From positions 1,433,514 to 1,497,513 of the forward strand of contig NZ_CP025117.1 in assembly GCF_002831645.1 (NCBI RefSeq): a DNA stretch of 64,000 nt, written 5' to 3'. Both the position numbers and the translations under genes were made by a program. Below, one piece after another: positions 53,028-61,225 of this stretch. The stretch's first letter is position 1, and every line of letters starts with the position of its first letter. This DNA comes from Olleya sp. Bg11-27 (GTDB lineage: Bacteria > Bacteroidota > Bacteroidia > Flavobacteriales > Flavobacteriaceae). A model generated the notes under the pieces. The model worked only from the letters and a program-made list of their open reading frames with translations. It made no database searches and was not told the origin of the DNA.

Positions 53028-53381
53028 TTAATTAAATAGTAGTGTGGTAAGGATTCCAATAAAGCTTCCAAAAATAAACATAGTAAATACCATTTTAAGA
53101 GATATGTTTAAGTCTACTCCTTCGATTTTCGGGATATTAGCATTTAGTTTTTTTGATATTAACAAGCCTACTGTACCATCAAAAACACCTACTACACCAG
53201 ATGATAAGATTCCGGTTACTGCGACACTTGATTCTGCCGTATAATAAGCAACTAGACCATAAATTAAGATAGAACCGAAGGTTAATAAGGCATAATTAAA
53301 TTTTAATACTCTTGAAAGTATCGCTCCAATAGCATCGAATATAGACACTGCCAAAAAACCTAATAATAGTATTGCTATCAT
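53028..53381 (-). CDS. Small membrane protein of unknown function
   Basis: A 117-residue, strongly hydrophobic protein with about four helices (residues 1-20, 28-47, 55-77 and 95-116) and a short polar loop (KKLNANIPKIEGVDLN). It has no recognised domain. It begins 8 bp after the 2TM-DHFR gene on the same strand, so the two are probably cotranscribed. Confidence 0.7.
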   Translation of the reverse strand: MIAILLLGFLAVSIFDAIGAILSRVLKFNYALLTFGSILIYGLVAYYTAESSVAVTGILSSGVVGVFDGTVGLLISKKLNANIPKIEGVDLNISLKMVFTMFIFGSFIGILTTLLFN

Positions 53382-53389
53382 ATGCGTTA

Positions 53390-54301
53390 TTATTTCCTCT
53401 CATAAGTTAAAAAGGAAAATTCAAATTCATGAGTCTCATCTTTCTTATGAAAAGTGTTTGCGGTTTCTTTCCATAGAGATGAGTCTATTTCTGGGAAAAA
53501 GGTATCTGCATCAAAATTGGAGTGCACACGTGTTAGTTCTATTTTAGAAGCATAGGACATGGCAAGTTTGTATATTTCTCCACCGCCAACAATAAATGGT
53601 TGTGTGTCTTTTTTACTAATAGCAATGGCATCTTCTAGACTACTGACAACAATAACTCCTTCTGGGGCTGTATAATTTGCTTGTCTAGTAATAACAATAT
53701 GTGTACGATTAGGTAATGGTTTTGGAAAACTTTCAAAAGTCTTGCGCCCCATAATAATGTGATGACCAGAGGTTAATGCTTTAAAGCGCTTTAAGTCATC
53801 ACGTAAGTGCCAAATCAGATCATTATTTTTACCAATTTCGTTATTTTCTCCAGCTGCGACAATCATAGTAAGGTTATTAACTATCTTACTATGATTGTTT
53901 TTAAAAACAGTGCTTTCTGCAATATGAAGATCTTCTTTTTCGACTTGAAGTTTAAGTTTTTCAATTCTAATTTTTTGCTTATTGACTAGTTTTGCTAATT
54001 GTTTGTCTTCCCAATCTTTCCCCATAAATTTAGAAGTAACAAATACACTAAAGAAATGATATAAAAAGAAAAATAGCCATGCCATTATAGCAAAGACAAA
54101 CCAATTAATTCCGAAAAATTTAGTCTCTTTTCCTATGCCTAAAACCGTGTTAGCTACTATTAATAATACGGCACCAATTAGGAATATTACAAAATGAGCA
54201 TATAATCGTTTTTTTTGCTTTATTCTACGTTGTGCATTTTTTATTAACTCTAATTGCTCTTTATCTATTTGAGGGGTCTCTTTTTTCTTTAATCCAAACA
54301 T
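53390..54301 (-). CDS. 2TM domain-dihydrofolate reductase fusion
   Basis: 303 residues. Residues 1-100 form a 2TM domain (NAQRRIKQKKRLYAHF, then two helices about 35-53 and 65-88, then the WEDKQ segment). A Lys/Glu linker follows. From Met146 the sequence is a full DHFR (MIVAAGENNEIGKNNDLIWHLRDDLKRF, MGRKTFESF, FIVGGGEIYKL, TRVHSNFDADTFFP), which makes tetrahydrofolate and works with thyA 1.3 kb away. The frame is continuous across the junction, which also carries a 13-bp inverted repeat. DHFR could also be started separately at Met146. Confidence 0.85.
   Translation of the reverse strand: MFGLKKKETPQIDKEQLELIKNAQRRIKQKKRLYAHFVIFLIGAVLLIVANTVLGIGKETKFFGINWFVFAIMAWLFFFLYHFFSVFVTSKFMGKDWEDKQLAKLVNKQKIRIEKLKLQVEKEDLHIAESTVFKNNHSKIVNNLTMIVAAGENNEIGKNNDLIWHLRDDLKRFKALTSGHHIIMGRKTFESFPKPLPNRTHIVITRQANYTAPEGVIVVSSLEDAIAISKKDTQPFIVGGGEIYKLAMSYASKIELTRVHSNFDADTFFPEIDSSLWKETANTFHKKDETHEFEFSFLTYERK
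53860..53897. repeat. Perfect inverted repeat at the 2TM-DHFR junction
   Basis: CAATCATAGTAAG (53860-53872) and CTTACTATGATTG (53885-53897) are perfectly complementary with a 12-bp spacer, inside the coding frame. On the transcript the stem covers the internal ATG (53864-53866) that begins the DHFR domain. It may be a relic of a former intergenic hairpin. Confidence 0.8.
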
Positions 54302-54562
54302 AAGTTGCGTTTATAGTGTAAAGTTAATGTTTTTATAAGTGTTCTATTTAAAATTTAATGTAAAAACGGTGTGGTCTGATTTTAAGCGGTTTACAGAGTG
54401 GTTGCTGTAGCTATTATTAACAATTTAATAGAGTTAAATTAATAAAAAGCAATTTTTTAGTCCTTAAATTTAATAATCCCATAAAAGTTTAAAATTAGTT
54501 ATTTTTTATTTTGAAATTTTACTAAATCTTATCTAATTTAGAATCTTTAAAACACTTATATT

Positions 54563-54859
54563 ATGGCTATTAAGAAACAATTTTTGAAAAGTAAACCAGT
54601 TTGTAAAGTCACTTTTACTATTCCGGCAGCGGAAGCAAAACAAGTTACTGTTGCAGGTAATTGGAATGAATGGAATACCGAAGCAGAACCATTGAAAAAG
54701 TTGAAAAACGGAACATTTAAAGGTACTGTAAATCTAGAAGCTGGTCAGGCTTACGAGTTTAAATATGTTGTTGATGGGCAATGGCAGAATGACGTGGAAG
54801 CAGATGCTTATGCTTGGAATGATTATGCTGCGGCAGATAATAGTGTCATAAAGTTGTAA
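54563..54859 (+). CDS. Isoamylase early-set (CBM48-like) domain protein
   Basis: A 98-residue cytoplasmic protein that is almost entirely one glycogen-binding-type early-set domain: VTFTIPAAEAKQVTVAGNWNEWN near 17-39, GTFKGTVNLEAGQAYEFKYVVDGQW near 47-71. No catalytic domain is attached. Such free-standing modules may bind glucans or regulate other enzymes. It stands alone between two minus-strand gene groups. Confidence 0.85.
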   Translation: MAIKKQFLKSKPVCKVTFTIPAAEAKQVTVAGNWNEWNTEAEPLKKLKNGTFKGTVNLEAGQAYEFKYVVDGQWQNDVEADAYAWNDYAAADNSVIKL

Positions 54860-54993
54860 GTTTTTTATAATTCACGTGTGGACAATAAGTTGTTTACGTT
54901 TTAGCTTGTTTGCAGATACTTAAGTAAATTACACTTTATTTTAAGCAGATATTTTTGTAACGAAGGTTGCATTTACTAATGTTATTGGCGCTT

Positions 54994-55521
54994 TTATTTT
55001 TCTTTTTTAATGATTGGTTTTTTATTGGCTATAGTATCTGTAGGCGTCATTGTCCCAACCACATTAAAAACAATAGGAAAACTATAGTTGGTTGCTACAG
55101 GTCGGCCTCTGTGCATTGCTGGAGCATACATTTTTGGAATTAATTGTATAACGCGTATTGCTTCTTCTTCCAGTTTAGGATGAGGGGCTCTGGCTCTTAC
55201 ATCTGCAATTTCTCCTTTTTTATTAACCTTAAACATCGTGTTTATTTTAATACGTCCTGATGGCAATCCAAGGGAGTCGCTAATGTTAATGTTAAATTTT
55301 TTAGAAACATGTTTGGCTATTAACTTTGAAAAACAATTTTTCTTTGCAATGTTACCGTTCAGCTCTTGACAACCTTCATATATAGGAGGGTTTTCTACTA
55401 CCGCAAATGGAATATCTACGTTTTCTTCAGTCCTAGGCAATTCAGAATTTATCTCTTCAATGTCTTGAGCAAATGCTATTGTTGTTAATAGCATAAAATA
55501 TAATAGAATTATTTTGTTCAT
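54994..55521 (-). CDS. TonB C-terminal domain-like secreted protein
   Basis: 175 residues with a signal peptide (ending AFAQ). The mature part has a TonB-C-like domain (about 60-155) with YEGCQELNGNIAKKNCF, GRIKINTMFKVNKKGEIADVRARAPHPKLEEEAIRVIQLIPKM in pieces, and a basic tail. It lacks a membrane anchor other than the signal peptide, so it is not a normal TonB. Similar small proteins are common in Flavobacteria; role unknown. Confidence 0.8.
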   Translation of the reverse strand: MNKIILLYFMLLTTIAFAQDIEEINSELPRTEENVDIPFAVVENPPIYEGCQELNGNIAKKNCFSKLIAKHVSKKFNINISDSLGLPSGRIKINTMFKVNKKGEIADVRARAPHPKLEEEAIRVIQLIPKMYAPAMHRGRPVATNYSFPIVFNVVGTMTPTDTIANKKPIIKKEK

Positions 55522-55583
55522 TTTAAATATTTTAAGATGGGTAATAGATCTGATGTTAAATGTAATAGTACTTGTTAAACTAT

Positions 55584-56408
55584 TTAAACAGCAACAGCCC
55601 CTTTAATATGTGGATGTGGATTGTAGTTTTTTAAAGTGAAATCTTCAAATTTAAAATCTAAAATATTTGTTATGTCAGGATTAATTGTCATGGTTGGTAA
55701 TGGTCTCAGTTCTCTAGACAATTGTAATTCTAATTGTTCAAAATGATTACTGTAAATATGAGCATCTCCAAACGTGTGAATAAAATCACCCGCTTCATAA
55801 CCACAGACTTGAGCCATCATCATAGTGAATAAGGCATAAGAAGCAATATTGAAAGGAACTCCTAAAAAAGTATCAGCACTACGTTGGTATAATTGACAGG
55901 ATAGTTTTCCATCTGCTACGTAAAATTGAAAAAAGGCATGACATGGTGGTAAAGCCGCTTTTCCATTCGCAACATTTTCTGAAAAAGTTTTGGAGTTATC
56001 TGGTAATACAGAAGGATTCCAAGCAGAAACCAACATACGTCTACTATCTGGGTTGTTTTTTAAAGTATGTATTACGTCCTTTATTTGATCAATCTCGTCA
56101 CTATTCCAGTTTCTCCATTGGTGCCCGTAAACAGGTCCTAAATCGCCATTATCGTCCGCCCAAGAATTCCAAATTTTAACACCATTTTCAGTTAAGTAGT
56201 TAATATTGGTATCCCCTTTTAAAAACCATAGTAATTCATAAATAATAGATTTTAGATGTAGTTTTTTTGTGGTAACCATCGGGAAACCTTTGCTTAAATC
56301 AAAACGCATTTGGTAGCCAAAAACACTTTTAGTGCCTGTTCCTGTGCGATCTCCTTTTTCATTTCCGTGTTCTAATATGTGTTTGACTAAGTCGTGGTAT
56401 TGTTTCAT
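55584..56408 (-). CDS. thyA: Thymidylate synthase
   Basis: A 274-residue ThyA, converting dUMP to dTMP with methylene-tetrahydrofolate. Seen: the N-terminal [17 protein letters not shown], the catalytic Cys in [12 protein letters not shown] near 152, [23 protein letters not shown] and a C-terminal [13 protein letters not shown]. The enzyme oxidises folate and thus needs the DHFR encoded in the fusion gene nearby. Length is normal. Confidence 0.97.
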   Translation of the reverse strand: MKQYHDLVKHILEHGNEKGDRTGTGTKSVFGYQMRFDLSKGFPMVTTKKLHLKSIIYELLWFLKGDTNINYLTENGVKIWNSWADDNGDLGPVYGHQWRNWNSDEIDQIKDVIHTLKNNPDSRRMLVSAWNPSVLPDNSKTFSENVANGKAALPPCHAFFQFYVADGKLSCQLYQRSADTFLGVPFNIASYALFTMMMAQVCGYEAGDFIHTFGDAHIYSNHFEQLELQLSRELRPLPTMTINPDITNILDFKFEDFTLKNYNPHPHIKGAVAV

Positions 56409-56549
56409 AGTGTGCAGTCCTGGATAGCAGGAGTCTATTATTTAAGGATTCGTTACTATAATTTTGTGCTACAAATTATTTAGCAAAATTAATAAAAAAC
56501 TACTTTAGTTCATGATATATTAAACGGAGTCTTTTTGTATTGAAAATTT

Positions 56550-56583
56550 AAAAGCTCATATTATTTGATTAATATGAGCTTTT
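56550..56583 (-). terminator. Terminator downstream of the nucleoside transporter gene
   Basis: Perfect 14-bp arms AAAAGCTCATATTA and TAATATGAGCTTTT around a six-base loop, 36 bp after the stop of the minus-strand nupC-type gene. Confidence 0.75.
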
Positions 56584-56618
56584 AGATATTTTTATTTTTA
56601 AAAGATGTGTTAGTCGTA

Positions 56619-58442
56619 TTATCCGATAATCATACCTGCAATAGTAGCCGAAATTAGAGAAGCAATTGTACCACCAAGTAAAGCTTTCATTCCAAATTTA
56701 GAAAGTGTTTTACGTTGTCCAGGTGCTAAAGATCCAATACCCCCAATTTGAATACCTATAGAGGCAAAATTTGCAAAACCACAAAGCATATAAGTCGCCA
56801 TGATTATTGATTTCTCATACATTAAATGCGTAGCATTTGCTGCATTTTTTAAATCTGCTAATTGAATGTATCCAATAAATTCACTAGCTGCTATTTTAAT
56901 ACCTAATAATTGTCCCATTAATGCCATATCTTCATGAGCAACACCAATTAACCACATTAAAGGAGCAAAGATATACCCAAGAATTAACTCTAAGGATAAT
57001 GCGCTATATGCTGTGTTGGCAGCGATCCAAACGTTTAATGACGTGACATCTCCAACCCAACCTAAAATACCGTTAAACATGGCTATAAATGCAACAAATA
57101 CTAATAGCATGGCACCAACATTTACGGCTAACTTTAGACCTTCAGTGGTTCCGTTGGCTATAGCATCTAAAATGTTTGATCCAATTTTATCTTGTGATAC
57201 AGTAACATCGGTATTAACGTCTTCTGTTTGAGGAAATAATATTTTTGAAATAACAATGGCACCAGGAGCAGCCATAACTGACGCTGCTAATAAATGTTTG
57301 GCGTAAAATAATCTTAAAGCTTCATCATCACCTCCTAAAAAGCCAATGTAAGCGGCTAATACAGCACCAGCAACAGTCGCCATACCTCCAATCATGACTA
57401 AAAGCATTTCTGACTTATTCATTTTCTCTAAATAAGCTTTTATCAAAAGAGGCGCTTCTGTTTGTCCTAAAAAGATATTTCCAGCAACACTTAAACTTTC
57501 TGCTCCAGAAATTTTCAATGCTTTGGATAGTAACCAAGCCATTGCTTTAACCACTTTTTGTATAACGCCTAAATAGAATAATAGAGAGGTTAAAGCGGAG
57601 AAAAACAATATGGTTGGTAGTACTTGAAAGGCGAAAATAAATCCATAAGAGTTAATATCAATGACTCCTCCAAATAAAAACTCGCTACCAGCTCTTGTAA
57701 AGTCTAAGATATTAATGAATACTTTTCCAATGCCTTCAAAAATGCCTTTCACAAAGCTGATTTTTAAAACACAAACGGCTATTAATAATTGAAATGTTAA
57801 ACCAATACCTACAACTCTCCAGTTAATACCTTTACGATTACTGCTAAATAAAAAGGCTACAGCTATTAAAGAAAACATTCCTAGCAAACCTTTCCAGATA
57901 CTAGTAAATGTATATCCTGTACTTTTTATTATTTTATCTTGACTGGTCACTTGTTGTAAAAAATCAGGATGATTTTTGGAGACAAATGTTAAGACTTCAT
58001 TATCTCCTTTTTTTAATTTTAAAATGTTTTCAGAAACCTCTAAAATCGTATAATATACGTCAACTGTGGTAGGAAGTTTTTGTTTAAAAACGAGAAGTTT
58101 GTTGTTTTGTAAATAATAGCCTTTATTAAAGCTATTATTAAGGATTGAAACGTAGGCTCCGCTATCAAAAAATTCAATAAATTCTTTACCTTTTGTGAAA
58201 GTAATATTCGATTGTACTTTATCTGGAAATTTATTTAAGTTTTCATAAATAACATGACTAGATAATTGCCAAGCTTGTAGTTTATGATCTTTTTTTTCTA
58301 TTTGAAGTTTTTTTGTTGGGATAATTGATGCGCTGTTAAGAGTCAACGAATCTAAAGCTATTATTTCTTCTCCTGATTCTTGAGCCGAAATAGAGTTCAA
58401 ACCAAAAAAGACAGCAATAAGTGCTATAAAAAAATATTTCAT
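56619..58442 (-). CDS. nupC: Concentrative nucleoside transporter with N-terminal periplasmic extension
   Basis: 607 residues from ATG 58442; the frame is open 23 codons further into the upstream gene. The start gives a signal peptide (MKYFFIALIAVFFGLNSISAQ) followed by about 155 residues with no recognised domain. From about residue 180 it is a CNT/NupC transporter: helices with FGGVIDINSYGFIFAFQVLPTILFFSAL, LGQTEAPLLIK near 355, and the C-terminal NFASIGIQIGGIGSLAPGQR. Imports nucleosides with Na+ or H+. The extension is far longer than in proteobacterial NupC. Ten bp after the bifunctional nuclease gene. Confidence 0.87.
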   Translation of the reverse strand: MKYFFIALIAVFFGLNSISAQESGEEIIALDSLTLNSASIIPTKKLQIEKKDHKLQAWQLSSHVIYENLNKFPDKVQSNITFTKGKEFIEFFDSGAYVSILNNSFNKGYYLQNNKLLVFKQKLPTTVDVYYTILEVSENILKLKKGDNEVLTFVSKNHPDFLQQVTSQDKIIKSTGYTFTSIWKGLLGMFSLIAVAFLFSSNRKGINWRVVGIGLTFQLLIAVCVLKISFVKGIFEGIGKVFINILDFTRAGSEFLFGGVIDINSYGFIFAFQVLPTILFFSALTSLLFYLGVIQKVVKAMAWLLSKALKISGAESLSVAGNIFLGQTEAPLLIKAYLEKMNKSEMLLVMIGGMATVAGAVLAAYIGFLGGDDEALRLFYAKHLLAASVMAAPGAIVISKILFPQTEDVNTDVTVSQDKIGSNILDAIANGTTEGLKLAVNVGAMLLVFVAFIAMFNGILGWVGDVTSLNVWIAANTAYSALSLELILGYIFAPLMWLIGVAHEDMALMGQLLGIKIAASEFIGYIQLADLKNAANATHLMYEKSIIMATYMLCGFANFASIGIQIGGIGSLAPGQRKTLSKFGMKALLGGTIASLISATIAGMIIG

Positions 58443-58452
58443 TATAAAGGGA

Positions 58453-59061
58453 TTAACGTTTAGAGATTTCGTCTCTGATCTTTGCTGCTTTTTCGTAATC
58501 TTCATTAGCAACAGCGTCGTCTAATAGGTTGTGTAATTCTTCTATAGTTTTGGCGCTATAGCTGTCGTCCGTTATTTCTAATTCAAACTCATCTTGTAGT
58601 AAGTCGTCAATTAAAATATTATCTGGATCGTGTTCTTGAGTCGGATCAACTTTAAGGAATATTCCTGCTTTGTCTAATATGTTTTTGTAAGTAAAAATTG
58701 GAGCTTTAAATCGTAAGGCTAAAGCGATAGCGTCACTAGTTCTGGCATCAATGATTTCTTCAATCTTATCGCGTTCGCAAATTAAAGAGGAGTAAAATAC
58801 ACCATCTACTAATTTATGAATGATCACTTGTTTGACTACAATATCAAAACGATCTGCAAAGTTTTTAAATAAATCGTGAGTGAGTGGTCTAGGTGGTCTA
58901 ATTTCTTTTTCTAATGCGATGGCAATAGACTGCGCCTCAAATGCACCAATGACTATTGGTAGTTTGCGGTCGCCATCAACTTCGTTTAAAATTAGTGCAT
59001 ACGCACCATTTTGTGTTTGGCTGTAAGAAATACCTTTAATATTTAATCGGACTAAACTCAT
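58453..59061 (-). CDS. Bifunctional nuclease (DUF151) with UVR motif
   Basis: 202 residues. The N-terminal DUF151/BFN domain (about 1-140) has LPIVIGAFEAQSIAIALE and RTSDAIALALRFKAPI; BFN proteins are reported as DNase/RNase in plants and mycobacteria. A C-terminal UvrB/UvrC-like motif (LHNLLDDAVANEDYEKAAKIRDEI, about 174-197) is a protein-interaction helix pair. The frame runs directly into the nucleoside transporter gene region, and a large inverted repeat lies upstream, after etfA. Confidence 0.9.
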   Translation of the reverse strand: MSLVRLNIKGISYSQTQNGAYALILNEVDGDRKLPIVIGAFEAQSIAIALEKEIRPPRPLTHDLFKNFADRFDIVVKQVIIHKLVDGVFYSSLICERDKIEEIIDARTSDAIALALRFKAPIFTYKNILDKAGIFLKVDPTQEHDPDNILIDDLLQDEFELEITDDSYSAKTIEELHNLLDDAVANEDYEKAAKIRDEISKR

Positions 59062-59068
59062 AGTGTAT

Positions 59069-59151
59069 AAAAAACAAAGAACCGTTTAAATTAGGACTTT
59101 ACCAAACTACGCTAAGTAGTTTTTTGTACATAATTTAAACAGTCCTTTGTT
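59069..59151 (-). terminator. Large inverted repeat between etfA and the nuclease gene, probable terminator
   Basis: AACAAAG (59073-59079) pairs with CTTTGTT (59145-59151), and GTTTAAATTA (59084-59093) with TAATTTAAAC (59131-59140). An inner stem is AAACTAC / GTAGTTT (59104-59110 and 59116-59122). Reading on the minus strand, the stem is followed by T6. An alternative helix AGGACT (59093-59098) with AGTCCT (59141-59146) would compete or form a pseudoknot. Confidence 0.55.
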
Positions 59152-59176
59152 AATAAGAACTTAATTTTATAAAAAC

Positions 59177-60139
59177 TTATGCGTTTGCTGCTTTAAACGC
59201 TTTTAATTTCTCTATTAATTGTGGAACAACTTCAAAAGCATCTCCAACAACTCCATAATCTGCTGCTTTAAAGAAAGGCGCTTCTGGATCTGTGTTAATG
59301 ACTACTTTTACTTTAGAGGCATTAATACCTGCTAAATGTTGTATTGCTCCAGAGATTCCGATAGCAATATATAAGTTAGAAGCTACAGGTTTTCCTGTTT
59401 GTCCCACGTGTTCGCTATGAGGTCTCCATCCTAAATCTGATACTGGTTTAGAACATGCTGTTGCTGCTCCTAAAACATCTGCTAACTCTTCAATCATTCC
59501 CCAGTTTTCTGGTCCTTTCATTCCACGACCTGCAGATACTACTATTTCCGCGTCAGCGATTGTAACTTTGTCTGATGCTTTATCAACCGACTCTACAGTT
59601 ACTCCTGTAGCAGGTAAGCTTGGTGCAAAATCTTCAGCTGTAGCACTTCCTGTTTTTTCTACTAACCCAAAAGAGTTGTTAGAGACCCCAACAAGTTTTA
59701 CATCTGTATCAATAGTGGTTAAATTGAATGCTTTGTTTGTAAACGCCGTACGTTTTACCGTAAAAGGAGAGGTAGAAGTAGGAGCTTCCATAACATTGGA
59801 GGCGTAACCAGCTTCTAAGGCAACTGATAAGATTGGTGCTAAATATTTGCTATCTGCACTTTGGCTAACGATTACAACCTTAGCGCCTTCATTTTTTACC
59901 GCTTGTGCGATTGCTGCAGCATAAGATTTGGCGTTAAAATTATTTAAAGACGCATCAGATACTTTTAAGACTTTATCGACTCCGTATTGTCCTAATTCTG
60001 AAACATCATTTGCGTTTACTGTTACAGCTGTTACAGTTGTTCCCATTTGGTCGGCAACTGCTTTTGCGTAAGAGGCAACTTCAAAAGCTGTTTTTTTGAA
60101 GGCTCCGTTTTCTGATTCTGTATATACTAAAACTGACAT
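59177..60139 (-). CDS. etfA: Electron transfer flavoprotein alpha subunit
   Basis: 320 residues from ATG 60139 (MSVLVYTESENGAFKK); an upstream extension of 24 codons in frame is not family-like. Seen: the C-terminal FAD domain with SAGRGMKGPENW, PVSDLGWRPHSEHVGQTG and ISGAIQHLAGI near 265. With EtfB it carries electrons from acyl-CoA dehydrogenases to the quinone pool. It lies 99 bp behind etfB. Confidence 0.96.
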   Translation of the reverse strand: MSVLVYTESENGAFKKTAFEVASYAKAVADQMGTTVTAVTVNANDVSELGQYGVDKVLKVSDASLNNFNAKSYAAAIAQAVKNEGAKVVIVSQSADSKYLAPILSVALEAGYASNVMEAPTSTSPFTVKRTAFTNKAFNLTTIDTDVKLVGVSNNSFGLVEKTGSATAEDFAPSLPATGVTVESVDKASDKVTIADAEIVVSAGRGMKGPENWGMIEELADVLGAATACSKPVSDLGWRPHSEHVGQTGKPVASNLYIAIGISGAIQHLAGINASKVKVVINTDPEAPFFKAADYGVVGDAFEVVPQLIEKLKAFKAANA

Positions 60140-60238
60140 ATTTTTTTGTTTTTTAACCTGAGCTAACGTCAGGTTCTTGTTAATGATTTTGTAAACTATA
60201 AAAGGTCCCAAAACAAGTTTCAGGGTTCAAGTTTACAA

Positions 60239-60985
60239 CTAAATCACTTTAGCTTCGTTATGAAGTAATTGAACTAACTCGTCTAAGTTATCTGGAGCAA
60301 CCAAAGTTACTGCACCTTTTGGCGCTGGCTTTTCAAATTTTACTGAAGACGTTTCAACAGAAGCACCAACCGGCTCAACAATAGTTAAAGGCTTTTTACG
60401 TGCCATCATAATTCCTCTCATGTTTGGGATACGTAAATCACTTTCTTCAACTAATCCTTTTTGACCTCCAATAACTAACGGTAATGATGTCGCAACAGTT
60501 TCTTTACCACCATCAATTTCTCTCATAGCTTTAGCAGCACTACCATCTACTTCTAAACTAATACAGTTAGTTACAAAATTAGCGTCAACCATTTCTGCAA
60601 TCATACCAGGTACCATTCCACCATTGTAATCGATAGATTCACGACCTGCAATAACTAAGTCATAACCACCGTCTTTGACTACGTTAGCAATTTCTTTAGC
60701 GACTTGGTAACCATCTTTAGCTTCAGTATTAACTCTAATGGCAGTATCTGCACCAATAGCTAAAGCTTTACGTAAAGTAGGTTCTGTTTCAGGACCTCCA
60801 ACATTTATAACATCTACAGAAGCGCCCTGTTTTTCTTTAAACCACATAGCACGTGTTAAACCAAATTCGTCATTTGGATTAATTACAAATTGTACTCCAG
60901 TTGTGTCAAATTTTGAATCTCCATCGGTAAAATTAATTTTTGATGTCGTATCTGGTACATGACTAATACACACTAAAATTTTCAT
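60239..60985 (-). CDS. etfB: Electron transfer flavoprotein beta subunit
   Basis: A 248-residue AMP-binding beta subunit: MKILVCISHVPDTTSKI, the AIGADTAIRV segment near 77, and AGRESIDYNGGMVPGMIAE near 113, with the conserved C-terminal RIPNMRGIMMARKKP. It is the first gene of etfBA. A strong palindrome pair lies just upstream (61006-61052), which may be an operator. Such regulation would suit control by a fatty-acid or branched-chain-acid regulator (inference). Confidence 0.96.
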   Translation of the reverse strand: MKILVCISHVPDTTSKINFTDGDSKFDTTGVQFVINPNDEFGLTRAMWFKEKQGASVDVINVGGPETEPTLRKALAIGADTAIRVNTEAKDGYQVAKEIANVVKDGGYDLVIAGRESIDYNGGMVPGMIAEMVDANFVTNCISLEVDGSAAKAMREIDGGKETVATSLPLVIGGQKGLVEESDLRIPNMRGIMMARKKPLTIVEPVGASVETSSVKFEKPAPKGAVTLVAPDNLDELVQLLHNEAKVI

Positions 60986-61005
60986 ATTATTTTGTTTTTA
61001 TGAGT

Positions 61006-61052
61006 TCTATAACGTTAGATTTTGACAACTATAACGTTATAGTTAATCTAAC
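61006..61052. promoter_or_regulatory. Palindrome pair upstream of etfB, candidate operator
   Basis: AACTATAACGTTATAGTT at 61027-61044 is a perfect 18-bp palindrome. TCTATAACGTTAGA (61006-61019) repeats its core CTATAACGTTA. GTTAGATT (61014-61021) and AATCTAAC (61045-61052) form a second inverted repeat around the first. On the minus strand, TATAGTTG near 61033-61026 resembles the -7 box, so a bound regulator could block transcription of etfBA. Confidence 0.55.
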
Positions 61053-61197
61053 TTTTATTTAAATTTTGATAAAATTAAGGTTTTAAAACAGCGCTTAAAT
61101 CTTACGGTTACGAAGATAATTATTTATTTTGAAAAAATACTATGCATGCATAGTAAATTTTAAATAATTCTTTAGTCTAAAGTTTTTGATTTATTGT

Positions 61198-61205
61198 TAT
61201 TTTTG
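61198..61205 (+). promoter_or_regulatory. Predicted -7 element of pdhB
   Basis: TATTTTTG matches TAnnTTTG perfectly, 21 bp before the pdhB ATG. No well-spaced TTG is seen upstream. Confidence 0.45.
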
Positions 61206-61225
61206 CTTTTCAAATTATTATTTAG

